Below are positions 43,491 to 51,737 of a stretch of DNA of 63,863 bases, piece by piece (the stretch's first letter is position 1; each line of letters opens with the position of its first letter). The position numbers and the translations under genes were made by a program. The notes beneath the pieces were generated by a model. That model ran no database searches, was not told the origin of the DNA, and saw nothing but the letters and a program-made list of their open reading frames with translations. The stretch comes from Synergistaceae bacterium (lineage in GTDB: Bacteria; Synergistota; Synergistia; Synergistales; Aminobacteriaceae), in assembly GCA_017470485.1 (NCBI GenBank), contig JAFUYQ010000011.1:1-63863 (forward strand), written 5' to 3'.

Positions 43491-44690
43491 TTGACCGCTA
43501 AATTATATTATGACGACCTTTACGCAAAAGAGTTTGACGCGAAATTAATCTCCCAATCCGAACACAACGGCAAATTTCACATCATTCTTGACCGCACTCT
43601 CTTTTACCCCAGCGGAGGCGGACAGCCTTTCGACATCGGCACGCTCAATGGCGTTGAAGTCCTCGAAGCCTCTGAACACGGCGATGAAATCATACACATA
43701 ACAGCCTCGCCGCTCGAAAGCTCTGAGGTTCACGGAGTCATTAATTGGGAGCGCAGATTTGAGTTAATGCAGCAGCATTTAGGCGAACACTTATTTGCCG
43801 GCTGCCTCTGGAATCTTCATCACATTCACACCCAGAGAATGCGAATCGAGGGCGATAACGTCTCAATCGACACTGACATTCCCGCTGACCTCTCCGCAAT
43901 CCTTGAGGCTGAGGCCGCCGCTAATGAGGCAGTATGGTCTGACCTTCCTGTCGAAGTAATTTATCCTGACATGGCCGAAATAAGAGAGCTTGCGCGGAAA
44001 CTTCCCCCAGAAAACGCGATACCCCCCGTCAGAATCGTCAAAGTTGAGGGAGTCGATTATGTACCCTGCTGCGGTCTTCACGTATCGTCAACAGGCCAAG
44101 TCGGACTCGTAAAAATCACGTCAGTTGAGAATCACAAGGGCGGTTCAAGAATCTATCTTAGGTGCGGAAAAGCTGCTTACAGATGGCTCGACTCACTCTA
44201 TCACGAAGTCAGAAAAGCCGAAGCCGAATTAGTCTGCGGTTACGAGGGGATAAATGAGAAAATCGCAATTCTTAAATCGCAGATACACGACTTGAAAATA
44301 CAGAATGAAAATCTCACAATTCGTTATCTCAAACCGCTTGCCGATTCACTTTTAACAAAGGCTGAAACTTCCGGCCAATTCCGAATCGCAAGACACGTAA
44401 TGAAGTCAGCAGCTCAGGACGAAATCAAGCATTTGTTCAGGCTCATCACAGAGGACAAAGAAGCGGTAGCGGTTTTGGCGTGTGCAAATGACGAGGGCGT
44501 TTTCGTCATGATTGGGACGAACAAGGCTAACAAAAATATTGATGTCCGTCCGGCGTTCAAGAAAGCCATTGAGATTTTGGGCGGAAAGGGCGGAGGAAGC
44601 TCATTCAGCGCGCAGGGCTGGGGGAAAAATTCTGAGGCTCTTGATACTGCGCTCGATGAAGCTGTAAACACTCTGAGGCTGTCAAAGTGA
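43491..44690 (+). CDS. Alanyl-tRNA editing protein (AlaX-like, with DHHA1 domain)
   Basis: Free-standing editing enzyme that deacylates mischarged tRNA-Ala. The 399 residues contain the AlaRS-like editing domain: FYPSGGGQPFDIG, QQHLGEHLFAG with HxxxH zinc ligands, and YVPCCGLHVSSTGQVGLV with the Cys-x3-His ligands. A coiled helical region (about 240-290) and a DHHA1 domain ending KGGGSSFSAQGWG follow. The start TTG at 43491 is about ten bases after GGGAAG. It overlaps the next gene by GTGA. Confidence 0.9.
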   Translation: MTAKLYYDDLYAKEFDAKLISQSEHNGKFHIILDRTLFYPSGGGQPFDIGTLNGVEVLEASEHGDEIIHITASPLESSEVHGVINWERRFELMQQHLGEHLFAGCLWNLHHIHTQRMRIEGDNVSIDTDIPADLSAILEAEAAANEAVWSDLPVEVIYPDMAEIRELARKLPPENAIPPVRIVKVEGVDYVPCCGLHVSSTGQVGLVKITSVENHKGGSRIYLRCGKAAYRWLDSLYHEVRKAEAELVCGYEGINEKIAILKSQIHDLKIQNENLTIRYLKPLADSLLTKAETSGQFRIARHVMKSAAQDEIKHLFRLITEDKEAVAVLACANDEGVFVMIGTNKANKNIDVRPAFKKAIEILGGKGGGSSFSAQGWGKNSEALDTALDEAVNTLRLSK

Positions 44691-45766
44691 ATAGCGTAAT
44701 CGTCTCATTCTGCGTTCCAGCCTATAACAATTCCGAAGGGGCGATCAAAATAGTAGAGGCTCTCCTTTCGAGTGAGGACTCAAGATTTGAGGTGGTTGTC
44801 AGCGATGACGCTTCAACGGACGACACTCAAAAATTGCTGAGTCAGATTCATGATTCTCGGTTTAGGTATTACAGGAACGAGAAGAATTTAGGAGCGCACA
44901 AAAACTGGGAACACTCCTTAGAGTTGGGAAGGGGCGAATGGCTTTACATCATAATGGGGCGCGATATGGTTCAAGGCGAGAACATTCCCGGCCTAATCGA
45001 ACGCCTTGAATACGCCCGTGATAACAACATAACATTCCTCAAGGACGGCGGACACAAACGGGACGGCTTCAGCGTCTCAGAGGGAATCGAGGCGATGAAG
45101 AACTTTATAACCTACAATCACCCTACAGGCTGTATATTCAAAGCTGATTTATTCCGCGAGATACCTGACCGAACACGCTACTTTGAGATTTCGGACATGT
45201 ACCCTGAGCTTTATGTCATGCGTGATTTACTCCTAAAGGGTAAGGGGGCGTACATTCACAGCGGAGTTGATTTCGGCGGTTTCGTTACGGACAAAGCGAA
45301 AGTCAAATCCACTGTCGATACCTCAAAGGATATATATTCAACGTACTTTGCGCCCGTCAGGAGAACTAAGCAGTTTTTTGAACAGCTCGATATGATAGAA
45401 ATTGATTTGGCCGGAAAGTTTACGGCTGAAGAACTTGATGATTATTTCAAACGTAAGTATACGCAACTTCTAGATCATGTCTCGTATCGCTGGCGAATAT
45501 GGTGCCGAGACCCCGTTCAAATGTCTCACTACGGCCATGAGGTTAGGCATATAAGTATCAGAGAAATGAACAGGAATATTCTTCAGGCGTACAGGGATAC
45601 TAAATCACACATTATGAAGAATGGAACTTACAGCCACCTGCGTGAAAGGATAATGCGTTCCGTAACGCTGAAGAAAATTATTCACGTCAGCTCGAAATCA
45701 ATGATACGTTCAATAATTGAGCCTCTCGGAATCTGGAAGATACTTCACTTTTTCAGGAATTACTAA
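44687..45766 (+). CDS. Family 2 glycosyltransferase
   Basis: The 359-residue protein has a GT-A fold start: VSFCVPAYNNSEGAIKIVEA, VVVSDDASTDDTQKLL with the nucleotide-sugar aspartates, and LGAHKNWEHSLELGRGEWLY. It transfers a sugar in surface glycan synthesis; donor and acceptor are unknown. The start is GTG at 44687, overlapping the AlaX-like stop. No glycan cluster lies next to it, so its placement after a tRNA editing gene looks incidental. Confidence 0.85.
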   Translation: MNSVIVSFCVPAYNNSEGAIKIVEALLSSEDSRFEVVVSDDASTDDTQKLLSQIHDSRFRYYRNEKNLGAHKNWEHSLELGRGEWLYIIMGRDMVQGENIPGLIERLEYARDNNITFLKDGGHKRDGFSVSEGIEAMKNFITYNHPTGCIFKADLFREIPDRTRYFEISDMYPELYVMRDLLLKGKGAYIHSGVDFGGFVTDKAKVKSTVDTSKDIYSTYFAPVRRTKQFFEQLDMIEIDLAGKFTAEELDDYFKRKYTQLLDHVSYRWRIWCRDPVQMSHYGHEVRHISIREMNRNILQAYRDTKSHIMKNGTYSHLRERIMRSVTLKKIIHVSSKSMIRSIIEPLGIWKILHFFRNY

Positions 45767-45772
45767 AAATTA

Positions 45773-45801
45773 TCCCCCGTCATTCCCAACGGGGGTTTTT
45801 C
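45773..45801. terminator. Bidirectional terminator
   Basis: CCCCCGT at 45774-45780 pairs with ACGGGGG at 45789-45795, followed by T5 on the plus strand and preceded by an A-rich run. It lies between the convergent glycosyltransferase and DtxR genes. Confidence 0.85.
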
Positions 45802-45805
45802 TTCC

Positions 45806-46474
45806 CTATGACTTAGAGGGCTGTTGAATCCAGATTGAGGCGGCCTCATTGAGCGGCAAATCAACCATCGAATGAGATACCTCACATTTGAAAATCCCGT
45901 CCTCAATGCTGACAAGCCTGACCTCAGAACCAATCGTGAAACCTTTTTTGCCCAGTTCTTTCCTGAGAGGCTCATCGGCGGTAATCCTCAAAATCGCTCC
46001 TGACGACCCCGAATCACATAGCGTCAACGGCACCGGCACAAGCAGAATCGGCTTCTCAATCGCTAAGAACACCTCGTCAACCCACGGCTGATGTTCCGCC
46101 CTCGCCTTCCTGAAGTACTCAAGGAGCGCGTACAGCCTTTCCTCCGTAACCGTGTCCACATAATGCTCCATTGAACACGCCATCTCTGACGAATGATCCC
46201 TGTCAAGCCCAAGAAGCTCGTGAAAAAACGCCCTGAATCCCTCATGCCTGTGAAAAACTGTCATGCCCCTTCTCCGTCCGGCATCAGTAAGATGAAGATT
46301 GCCGTATCGTTCATGCTTGACAAGCTCAAGGTCAACAAGTTTCTGAACGGTAGCGGTTACAGTGCCTTTAGTGATTTTCAGGCGTTCGGCAAGGTCTGTT
46401 ACGGTAATGTTCCTTCCCGTGCTTTCGAGCAAAAACAATTCTTCCAGATAGTCTTCAATGCGTGGAGATAACAT
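45806..46474 (-). CDS. DtxR/MntR-family metal-dependent repressor
   Basis: The 222 residues show an N-terminal winged helix (SPRIEDYLEELFLLESTGRN, ITVTDLAERLKITKGTVTAT), a metal-binding dimer domain with AEHQPWVDE and the C/E-x-x-H pattern ACSMEHYV, and a C-terminal FeoA/SH3-like domain. Members sense Fe or Mn and repress uptake genes. It follows the P19/FTR1 cluster on the same strand, with 63 bases between, and is the likely regulator. I see no clear palindromic operator by eye. Confidence 0.9.
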   Translation of the reverse strand: MLSPRIEDYLEELFLLESTGRNITVTDLAERLKITKGTVTATVQKLVDLELVKHERYGNLHLTDAGRRRGMTVFHRHEGFRAFFHELLGLDRDHSSEMACSMEHYVDTVTEERLYALLEYFRKARAEHQPWVDEVFLAIEKPILLVPVPLTLCDSGSSGAILRITADEPLRKELGKKGFTIGSEVRLVSIEDGIFKCEVSHSMVDLPLNEAASIWIQQPSKS

Positions 46475-46537
46475 AAATGCTCACCTCAAATTCTCGTGAA
46501 TGTCTCACTAGAATTATACCTGCTGAGTGTGAGCTTT

Positions 46538-47260
46538 TCAGTTATGCCTGCCTTTGAGTTTCAACGCCTCCCCGAACGTCTCCGACTGGTCAATATCTCC
46601 CGTGATTCTGCCGTGTTCAAGAACAATCTTCCTCTGAGCTACATCACCGACTTCAGGGTCATGAGTAACTACGATAATCGTAACGCCCTCGTCATGAAGC
46701 CTTCTGAAAATATCGACCACAATTCCCTCGTTCTCCTCGTCAAGATTTCCTGTAGGCTCATCGCCGAGAAGTATCTGCGGTGAATTGATTAACGCTCTAG
46801 CGATACAAACTCTCTGCTGTTCGCCGCCCGACAACTGAGCCGGTAAATGTCCTGCCCTGTCGGCAAGCCCGACTTTTGCCAACGCCTCAAGAGCTTCCTG
46901 TTCATCGGGCATACTGTGGTAGTACTGAGCTACCATTACATTTTCAGCGGCGGTCAAGTAGCTTATGAGATGGAACTGCTGAAAGATTAATCCTATCTTA
47001 TCCCTTCGTATTCTCGTTAAATTGCCGGCGTTTTCTTTGCTTATGTCAGTCCCATCGAGTATCACGCTTCCTGTTGAGGGAGTATCCATACAGCCGATAA
47101 TGTTAATCATTGTGGTTTTTCCCGAACCTGAAGGCCCCATTATCGAGAGCCAGTCGCCGGCGTTGACAGTGAGGTTAATATCAGCGAGTGCCTTCAAATT
47201 CCCGTAAATCTTCGATACATTTTTAAGCTCAAGAATTTTTTTTGACATTTTTTTATTCAC
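46538..47260 (-). CDS. ABC ATPase of the P19-FTR1 cluster (MacB/LolD type)
   Basis: The 240 residues have Walker A GPSGSGKTTMINII, Q-loop LIFQQFHLISYLTA, signature LSGGEQQRVCIARAL, Walker B ILLGDEPTGNLDEEN and His VVTHD. The type is that of MacB/LolD ATPases, which drive mechanotransmission through FtsX-like permeases rather than import. It begins directly after the permease gene upstream (no gap). By analogy with the Campylobacter p19 locus it powers an iron-linked envelope step. Confidence 0.92.
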   Translation of the reverse strand: MNKKMSKKILELKNVSKIYGNLKALADINLTVNAGDWLSIMGPSGSGKTTMINIIGCMDTPSTGSVILDGTDISKENAGNLTRIRRDKIGLIFQQFHLISYLTAAENVMVAQYYHSMPDEQEALEALAKVGLADRAGHLPAQLSGGEQQRVCIARALINSPQILLGDEPTGNLDEENEGIVVDIFRRLHDEGVTIIVVTHDPEVGDVAQRKIVLEHGRITGDIDQSETFGEALKLKGRHN

Positions 47261-48487
47261 TTACTCTCCTTTCAGAACTATTGCCGGGTGAATATCCATT
47301 ACCCTCCGCACAGGTATCAATGAGGCCGCTACCGTAATCACAATGAATACGGCTATCGTTACGGGGATTAACGCCCACTGGAAATTTATGCCCCTTCCGA
47401 AAACATTAAGGCTCACCCTCAGAGCAAACTCAAACCCCAAGAACACCCCCAAAGCTCCGCCGATTAATCCAAGCATTACGCCCTCGCCGAGCAGTTCGCC
47501 CATGACTAACTTGTTCTCGGCTCCGAGAGCTTTCTTCAAGGCTATTTCCCTCCGTCTTTCGGCGACCATTGCGGTCATTGTCGTGTAAACCGAAATCATA
47601 GTGATGATTAGAACGACAATAGTAACCAGAAGGACGAGTGCCTGAAGTTTTCCGAGAACAATATCCTGAGACTGGGTTAATCTTCTGACTGCGCGGGGCT
47701 GTAATTCTGGAATATCACGCTCAATTTTTGCCGAGAGTTCCGAAAGCTCATTAGCGTCAGCGACAATACTGCATTCGATAACGTCAGCCCTGAACGTGTC
47801 GCCTATCAGTTCGTCGAGCATGTCAGCGTCAGAAAAAATGAATCCTTCCTCAGCTCCGCCGGTTGATACGATTCCTTTGACGGTTAAATTCTTGTGGAAG
47901 TTCTGCCTCGCCAAGTCTCTTTTCTGGTTCTCCTCAGCCGATAAATCCTGACGTGAGGCTTCAGCCCTCTGACCGTACTTCACGCCCTGAACCGTGAATG
48001 TGTCGCCTATTTTTAGGCCGAGAGTCTGAGCAATTTCATGGCCGACCATAACTTTTGAAGTGTCCTCAGAATTTCCCCAGCTCCCCTCAACGTACCAGAA
48101 CGGGCTGTTCTTCTCGGCTTCCTTCAAGTCAGTACCGGCGATTATGTAGGGCTGTTCGTTGATTTTGACAGTCTGGTAACGGTATGGAGCCATTCCGACA
48201 ATTTTATTTTCGCCGATAAGACTTCGCAATTTTCCGAGCGTCTCACGGGTAATTTTTGCTTCGCCCTGAGGAAGGACTATTAAATTCGCTCCGTATGATC
48301 TGAACTCTCGCCCTAACTGTTCGGGAATGTCATAGTAAATCGTTACAAGCCCCGAAAGAATTGTCGCCCCTATCGCTATGGCCAGAACCGCTATGATTAA
48401 ACGTGATGCCCTCCGTATAAGAGAGCCTGACAGCATTCGGAGGTACATTTTCCATCTGCTGCCGTGCCTTTCAAGTTTATTTGCCAT
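47261..48487 (-). CDS. FtsX-type ABC permease of the iron cluster (second)
   Basis: The 408-residue MacB/FtsX permease has one N-terminal helix (RLIIAVLAIAIGATILSGLV), a large periplasmic domain (about 60-270) and three C-terminal helices including ALVLLVTIVVLIITMISVYT and ALKKALGAENKLVMGELLGE, the family's coupling segment. It overlaps the other permease gene by 11 bases and pairs with it as a heterodimer. Confidence 0.9.
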   Translation of the reverse strand: MANKLERHGSRWKMYLRMLSGSLIRRASRLIIAVLAIAIGATILSGLVTIYYDIPEQLGREFRSYGANLIVLPQGEAKITRETLGKLRSLIGENKIVGMAPYRYQTVKINEQPYIIAGTDLKEAEKNSPFWYVEGSWGNSEDTSKVMVGHEIAQTLGLKIGDTFTVQGVKYGQRAEASRQDLSAEENQKRDLARQNFHKNLTVKGIVSTGGAEEGFIFSDADMLDELIGDTFRADVIECSIVADANELSELSAKIERDIPELQPRAVRRLTQSQDIVLGKLQALVLLVTIVVLIITMISVYTTMTAMVAERRREIALKKALGAENKLVMGELLGEGVMLGLIGGALGVFLGFEFALRVSLNVFGRGINFQWALIPVTIAVFIVITVAASLIPVRRVMDIHPAIVLKGE

Positions 48488-49751
48488 GTAATACCTCCGT
48501 AGGCTTCAAAGCCGTCAAGTAACGTATTGCCGGAATGCTTCCGATTAGAGTTACAAGGAACAATATCAACGCCACTATCAATATAACCATTCTCGCAATC
48601 TCGATGTATGACCCGAATACCGTCTGGCCGATAATCTGAGCGAAGCCGATACCCATGAAGTAGCCTATCACTCCTCCGGCAAGCCCGGTAATCATTACTT
48701 CGGCAAGAACAAGAATCGCTATCTGCCAGTTGTACGCTCCGAGAGCTTTCAGGAGTCCTAATTCCTGACTTCGTTCGATAACGCTTGCAGTGATTAAGTT
48801 CGAGATTGCTAACGCTGAACCGATTGAGCTGAGAACCGTTATTAGTATCATCAGAAGCGTAGTCTTGTTGAGGATTGTCCCCTCCGACTCGGCGACCTGC
48901 CTAACAGGTTTAGCGACTCCGTCCCTTATAACCTCCTGAATCTGATGGCATATCGCGCTCACATAGGCGGTGCAGTACCATGTCTCATACTCATCGGGCG
49001 ATAGGCTTCTGGGGTCTTGAGCGGCTTTGCGTGCCAAATCGTTATCGGGTGTTGTTAGGGCTGATACCTCAATCGTTGAGACTCTTTCGGGAAGATTAAG
49101 GAGTGATTGAGCCGCCGGAAGTGTCATTAGGATTTTATTGTCAGAGTTTCCGCCGTCATTAAAGATTCCTTTGACCGTGAAAGTCTTTGACCTCCCGTCC
49201 GCCGAAAGTGTTACAGTGTCGCCGGCGTGAATGTTAGTCTGAGCCGCGAGCATGTGGCCGAACATTACGCTGTCGTTGTCATTCTCGCCGAGCCATTCGC
49301 CCGAAACTTCCCACCATGTTCTGAGGGCTTTCAATCCAGTGTGAAGCTCCTCGCCAGTCGGAAGGATTGTATTTTTCTCCGGCCATGTCCCCAAAATCTG
49401 AACGTCCGAACCGCTCATCAATGCTTTGCCTTCGAGGACAGGGGCGAAATCGAGAATGTTGAACCCCCAGAATATCGACTTGAGTTTCAGAACGTCATCT
49501 TCGTGAAGGAACTTGTCATTAACTCCCTGACCCTCAAGCCCGTAAAGGTCGCTCATTAATGCCGCGTCCTTGTGCCTCACTGTAATGTTCGCTCCGTAGA
49601 CTTTAAGTTCACGGTTGACCTTGTCGCCGACACCGAGCATTACGTTCATCATCGCTGTCGAGAGCGAAACGCCCAGCACAACGGTGAAAGCAATCATTAA
49701 CATTTTAGATTTCTGCCTTATGAGCGTCTTTGTAATCATTCGCCAGAACAT
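48477..49751 (-). CDS. FtsX-type ABC permease of the iron cluster (first)
   Basis: The 424 residues share the MacB/FtsX plan: an N-terminal helix (KMLMIAFTVVLGVSLSTAMM), a periplasmic domain, then C-terminal helices around TTLLMILITVLSSIGSALAI and ELGLLKALGAYNWQIAILVL. It starts 3 bases after the DUF2318 gene. Two different permeases plus one ATPase match the layout of the cj1661-cj1663 genes next to P19 in Campylobacter. Confidence 0.9.
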   Translation of the reverse strand: MFWRMITKTLIRQKSKMLMIAFTVVLGVSLSTAMMNVMLGVGDKVNRELKVYGANITVRHKDAALMSDLYGLEGQGVNDKFLHEDDVLKLKSIFWGFNILDFAPVLEGKALMSGSDVQILGTWPEKNTILPTGEELHTGLKALRTWWEVSGEWLGENDNDSVMFGHMLAAQTNIHAGDTVTLSADGRSKTFTVKGIFNDGGNSDNKILMTLPAAQSLLNLPERVSTIEVSALTTPDNDLARKAAQDPRSLSPDEYETWYCTAYVSAICHQIQEVIRDGVAKPVRQVAESEGTILNKTTLLMILITVLSSIGSALAISNLITASVIERSQELGLLKALGAYNWQIAILVLAEVMITGLAGGVIGYFMGIGFAQIIGQTVFGSYIEIARMVILIVALILFLVTLIGSIPAIRYLTALKPTEVLHGK

Positions 49752-49754
49752 TCG

Positions 49755-50900
49755 CTATTTGAACCTCCTTTCGTGTTTCTCCAACTCCTTAACGTCAATG
49801 AAGATTTTTCCTGCCCTGACCTCGTACTCAAACGGCACTGGGTTACAGCCACCCTTGAAGCCGATTGTGTTCTTATTCATGACGACATCGCACCGTCTGC
49901 AAACAACTTCATCATTTCCCCGTTCGTAGTAACCGGCGATCCCGCAAATGTCGCAGGCATCGAGGCCGACTCCGTAAGCGGTGCCGGCAGGCTTCTTGAC
50001 GATTAAGAAACGGACATCAAAGCCGTTCGGCGTAACGTATGAGAATTTATGCAAATGACCGTCCGAGACTTTAGCGAGTTCAACGGAGATTACGCCGTCA
50101 TTGAGTTCGTATGGTTCGGGCTGGACTTCAGCGGGCGGCTTTGTGTCGTAGTAATGAAGAACTATCACTATGAACACTGCCATAGCTCCCCAGACGCAGA
50201 GACTCCATGACCAGCGGCGGCAGTCTCTTAATCTTGCTTTTTCTTTTCGTAGGAGGGCTTTGTTCGGGAAGGTTCTTTCGGGTTTCAAGTGCGTGTAAAT
50301 CACGAACGCTAACATCGCCAGAGCCAGTCCGAGCTGGGCGAACAAAAAAGCGTTGGGATTAGCGTCCCTCCAAATCATAACGTCAAAGACCGACACGCCC
50401 ATGAACGAATCGTTAATCTTGATGAGCTTGAGCCTTTGGAGGGCTGCCACTGCTGAGGCCGAGAACGACAGAGCGTAAATCACCGCCGATAGAATCATGA
50501 ACGTGTAACTCTGCGCCGCTGTGTTCAACGACTGATGTACTTTATACGAACTTAGAAGGAGAAGGAGGCAGACAGCTATTCCAAGAGTGAAGCCTAAGGC
50601 TCGAAGCATTGCGTTAGTGCTTATTCCTGCCTCGCCGAAATACACGAACTCCCTTGTGTATTGAAGGACGGGCGGAAAAAGATACATCATTGACACGAGT
50701 ATCAGTGCCGACAACGAAATGAGATTAGCGAACCAGAGGGATTTTTTTCTGAACAGTGAGGTTAAAACTACCAGTATCACCGAGATTATTCCGAGTCCTG
50801 CCGAAGCGGTAACAAGCCATCGGTTGAGCCAGATTAACATCAGGTTCATTCCTCTGGGGTCATAGACTCTCAGTGCGAAGATCACGAAGCCTGCCATCAT
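49755..50900 (-). CDS. DUF2318 membrane protein of the P19-FTR1 cluster
   Basis: The 381 residues as read have several membrane helices and a C-terminal DUF2318 domain: LDACDICGIAGYYERGNDEV, VCRRCDVVMNKNTIGFKGGC and NPVPF, whose CxxC pairs suggest Fe-S or other metal binding. The ATG ATG at 50900 lacks a clear ribosome-binding site, while the same frame stays open upstream to about 51012 (KYLVAVTDHLAAFAVILGII, a helix). An ATG at 51021 behind AAGGGG would reach this frame if a run of five A were four, so an indel at 51014-51018, or an ATT start, is likely. Confidence 0.82.
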   Translation of the reverse strand: MMAGFVIFALRVYDPRGMNLMLIWLNRWLVTASAGLGIISVILVVLTSLFRKKSLWFANLISLSALILVSMMYLFPPVLQYTREFVYFGEAGISTNAMLRALGFTLGIAVCLLLLLSSYKVHQSLNTAAQSYTFMILSAVIYALSFSASAVAALQRLKLIKINDSFMGVSVFDVMIWRDANPNAFLFAQLGLALAMLAFVIYTHLKPERTFPNKALLRKEKARLRDCRRWSWSLCVWGAMAVFIVIVLHYYDTKPPAEVQPEPYELNDGVISVELAKVSDGHLHKFSYVTPNGFDVRFLIVKKPAGTAYGVGLDACDICGIAGYYERGNDEVVCRRCDVVMNKNTIGFKGGCNPVPFEYEVRAGKIFIDVKELEKHERRFK

Positions 50901-51037
50901 TCCAGAGACGGAGGCAATGACTGTGAAGCGTCTCCGTGAAAAACTGAATATTATTCCGAGAATTACAGCGAACGCCGCTAAATGGTCAGTAACAGCGACA
51001 AGATATTTAAGAATTTTTCATCACCCCTTGCAATAAA

Positions 51038-51075
51038 AGCGGAAGCTGCCTTTTCAGCAAAGCCTCCGCGAATTT
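51038..51075 (-). terminator. Attenuating terminator after the P19 gene
   Basis: On the minus strand, GCGGAGGCTTTGCTG pairs imperfectly with CAGCTTCCGC, followed by TTTTATT. It lies between P19 and the DUF2318 gene inside the cluster, so it may make FTR1 and P19 more abundant than the downstream genes. Confidence 0.65.
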
Positions 51076-51101
51076 TCCGTTATTCTGAAAGTGAGCGTAG
51101 A

Positions 51102-51692
51102 TTAGTCGTTCTGTAACTGCTCGCCCGTGTAATTCCAGTCGAACTCAACAGTGTGAGTCGAGAAGAAATCTTTTGCGCCCTCTTTGGCAGGAACGCCGGT
51201 TTCGGGGTCGATGTGAAGAAGGTAATCAGTGGGCGGCTCAATGATGAAACGGAGCTTGTACGGGCCGACAGGGAGTCCTTTAGCGATGTTTGCGCCGTAG
51301 TGGGGGCCGTCGTCAGCGTTCATGGGCATGAATGATCCTGACATTACGACTTTTCCGTCAATCTTGGCGATCTCGTACTTGACTGTGAGGTAAGCCGGCC
51401 AGATGTCCTCGCCGTTGCCGAAGCCGTAGGCTACAGCAAATTCGGGCTTGAGGTGAATATCTGCTTCGAGGTGCATGTCAGACTCTTCGCGTGAAAGACC
51501 TTTGCCTGTGGGGTACATGTCAACTGCCTGGAAGTAAACGGCGGCTACATTGTAAGGGCCTACCTGAGTTTCGCCGATGGGTATTTCCTCGAAACCTGCC
51601 TCGCCGGGCTTCATTGAGACGGGTGCCGGAGCCGCATATGCCGCTGAGAACGCGAGCATGAGAACTACTGCTGAAAGAATGAGTTTCTTCAT
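51102..51692 (-). CDS. Periplasmic iron-binding protein P19 (Tp34 family)
   Basis: The 196 residues have a signal peptide (KKLILSAVVLMLAFSAAYA) and the Tp34/P19 core: YNVAAVYFQAVDMYPTGKGL, ESDMHLEADIHLKPEFAVAY, SGSFMPMNADDGPHYGANIA and KLRFIIEPP. Copper and iron ligands in the family are Met and His; M, H and H occur here at DMHLEADIH and GPHYG. It binds iron in the periplasm for the FTR1 permease, whose gene is 45 bases upstream. Confidence 0.95.
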   Translation of the reverse strand: MKKLILSAVVLMLAFSAAYAAPAPVSMKPGEAGFEEIPIGETQVGPYNVAAVYFQAVDMYPTGKGLSREESDMHLEADIHLKPEFAVAYGFGNGEDIWPAYLTVKYEIAKIDGKVVMSGSFMPMNADDGPHYGANIAKGLPVGPYKLRFIIEPPTDYLLHIDPETGVPAKEGAKDFFSTHTVEFDWNYTGEQLQND

Positions 51693-51737
51693 GATGAATA
51701 CTAAACCTCCTGAATGATTTTTTATAAACTCCCTGAG

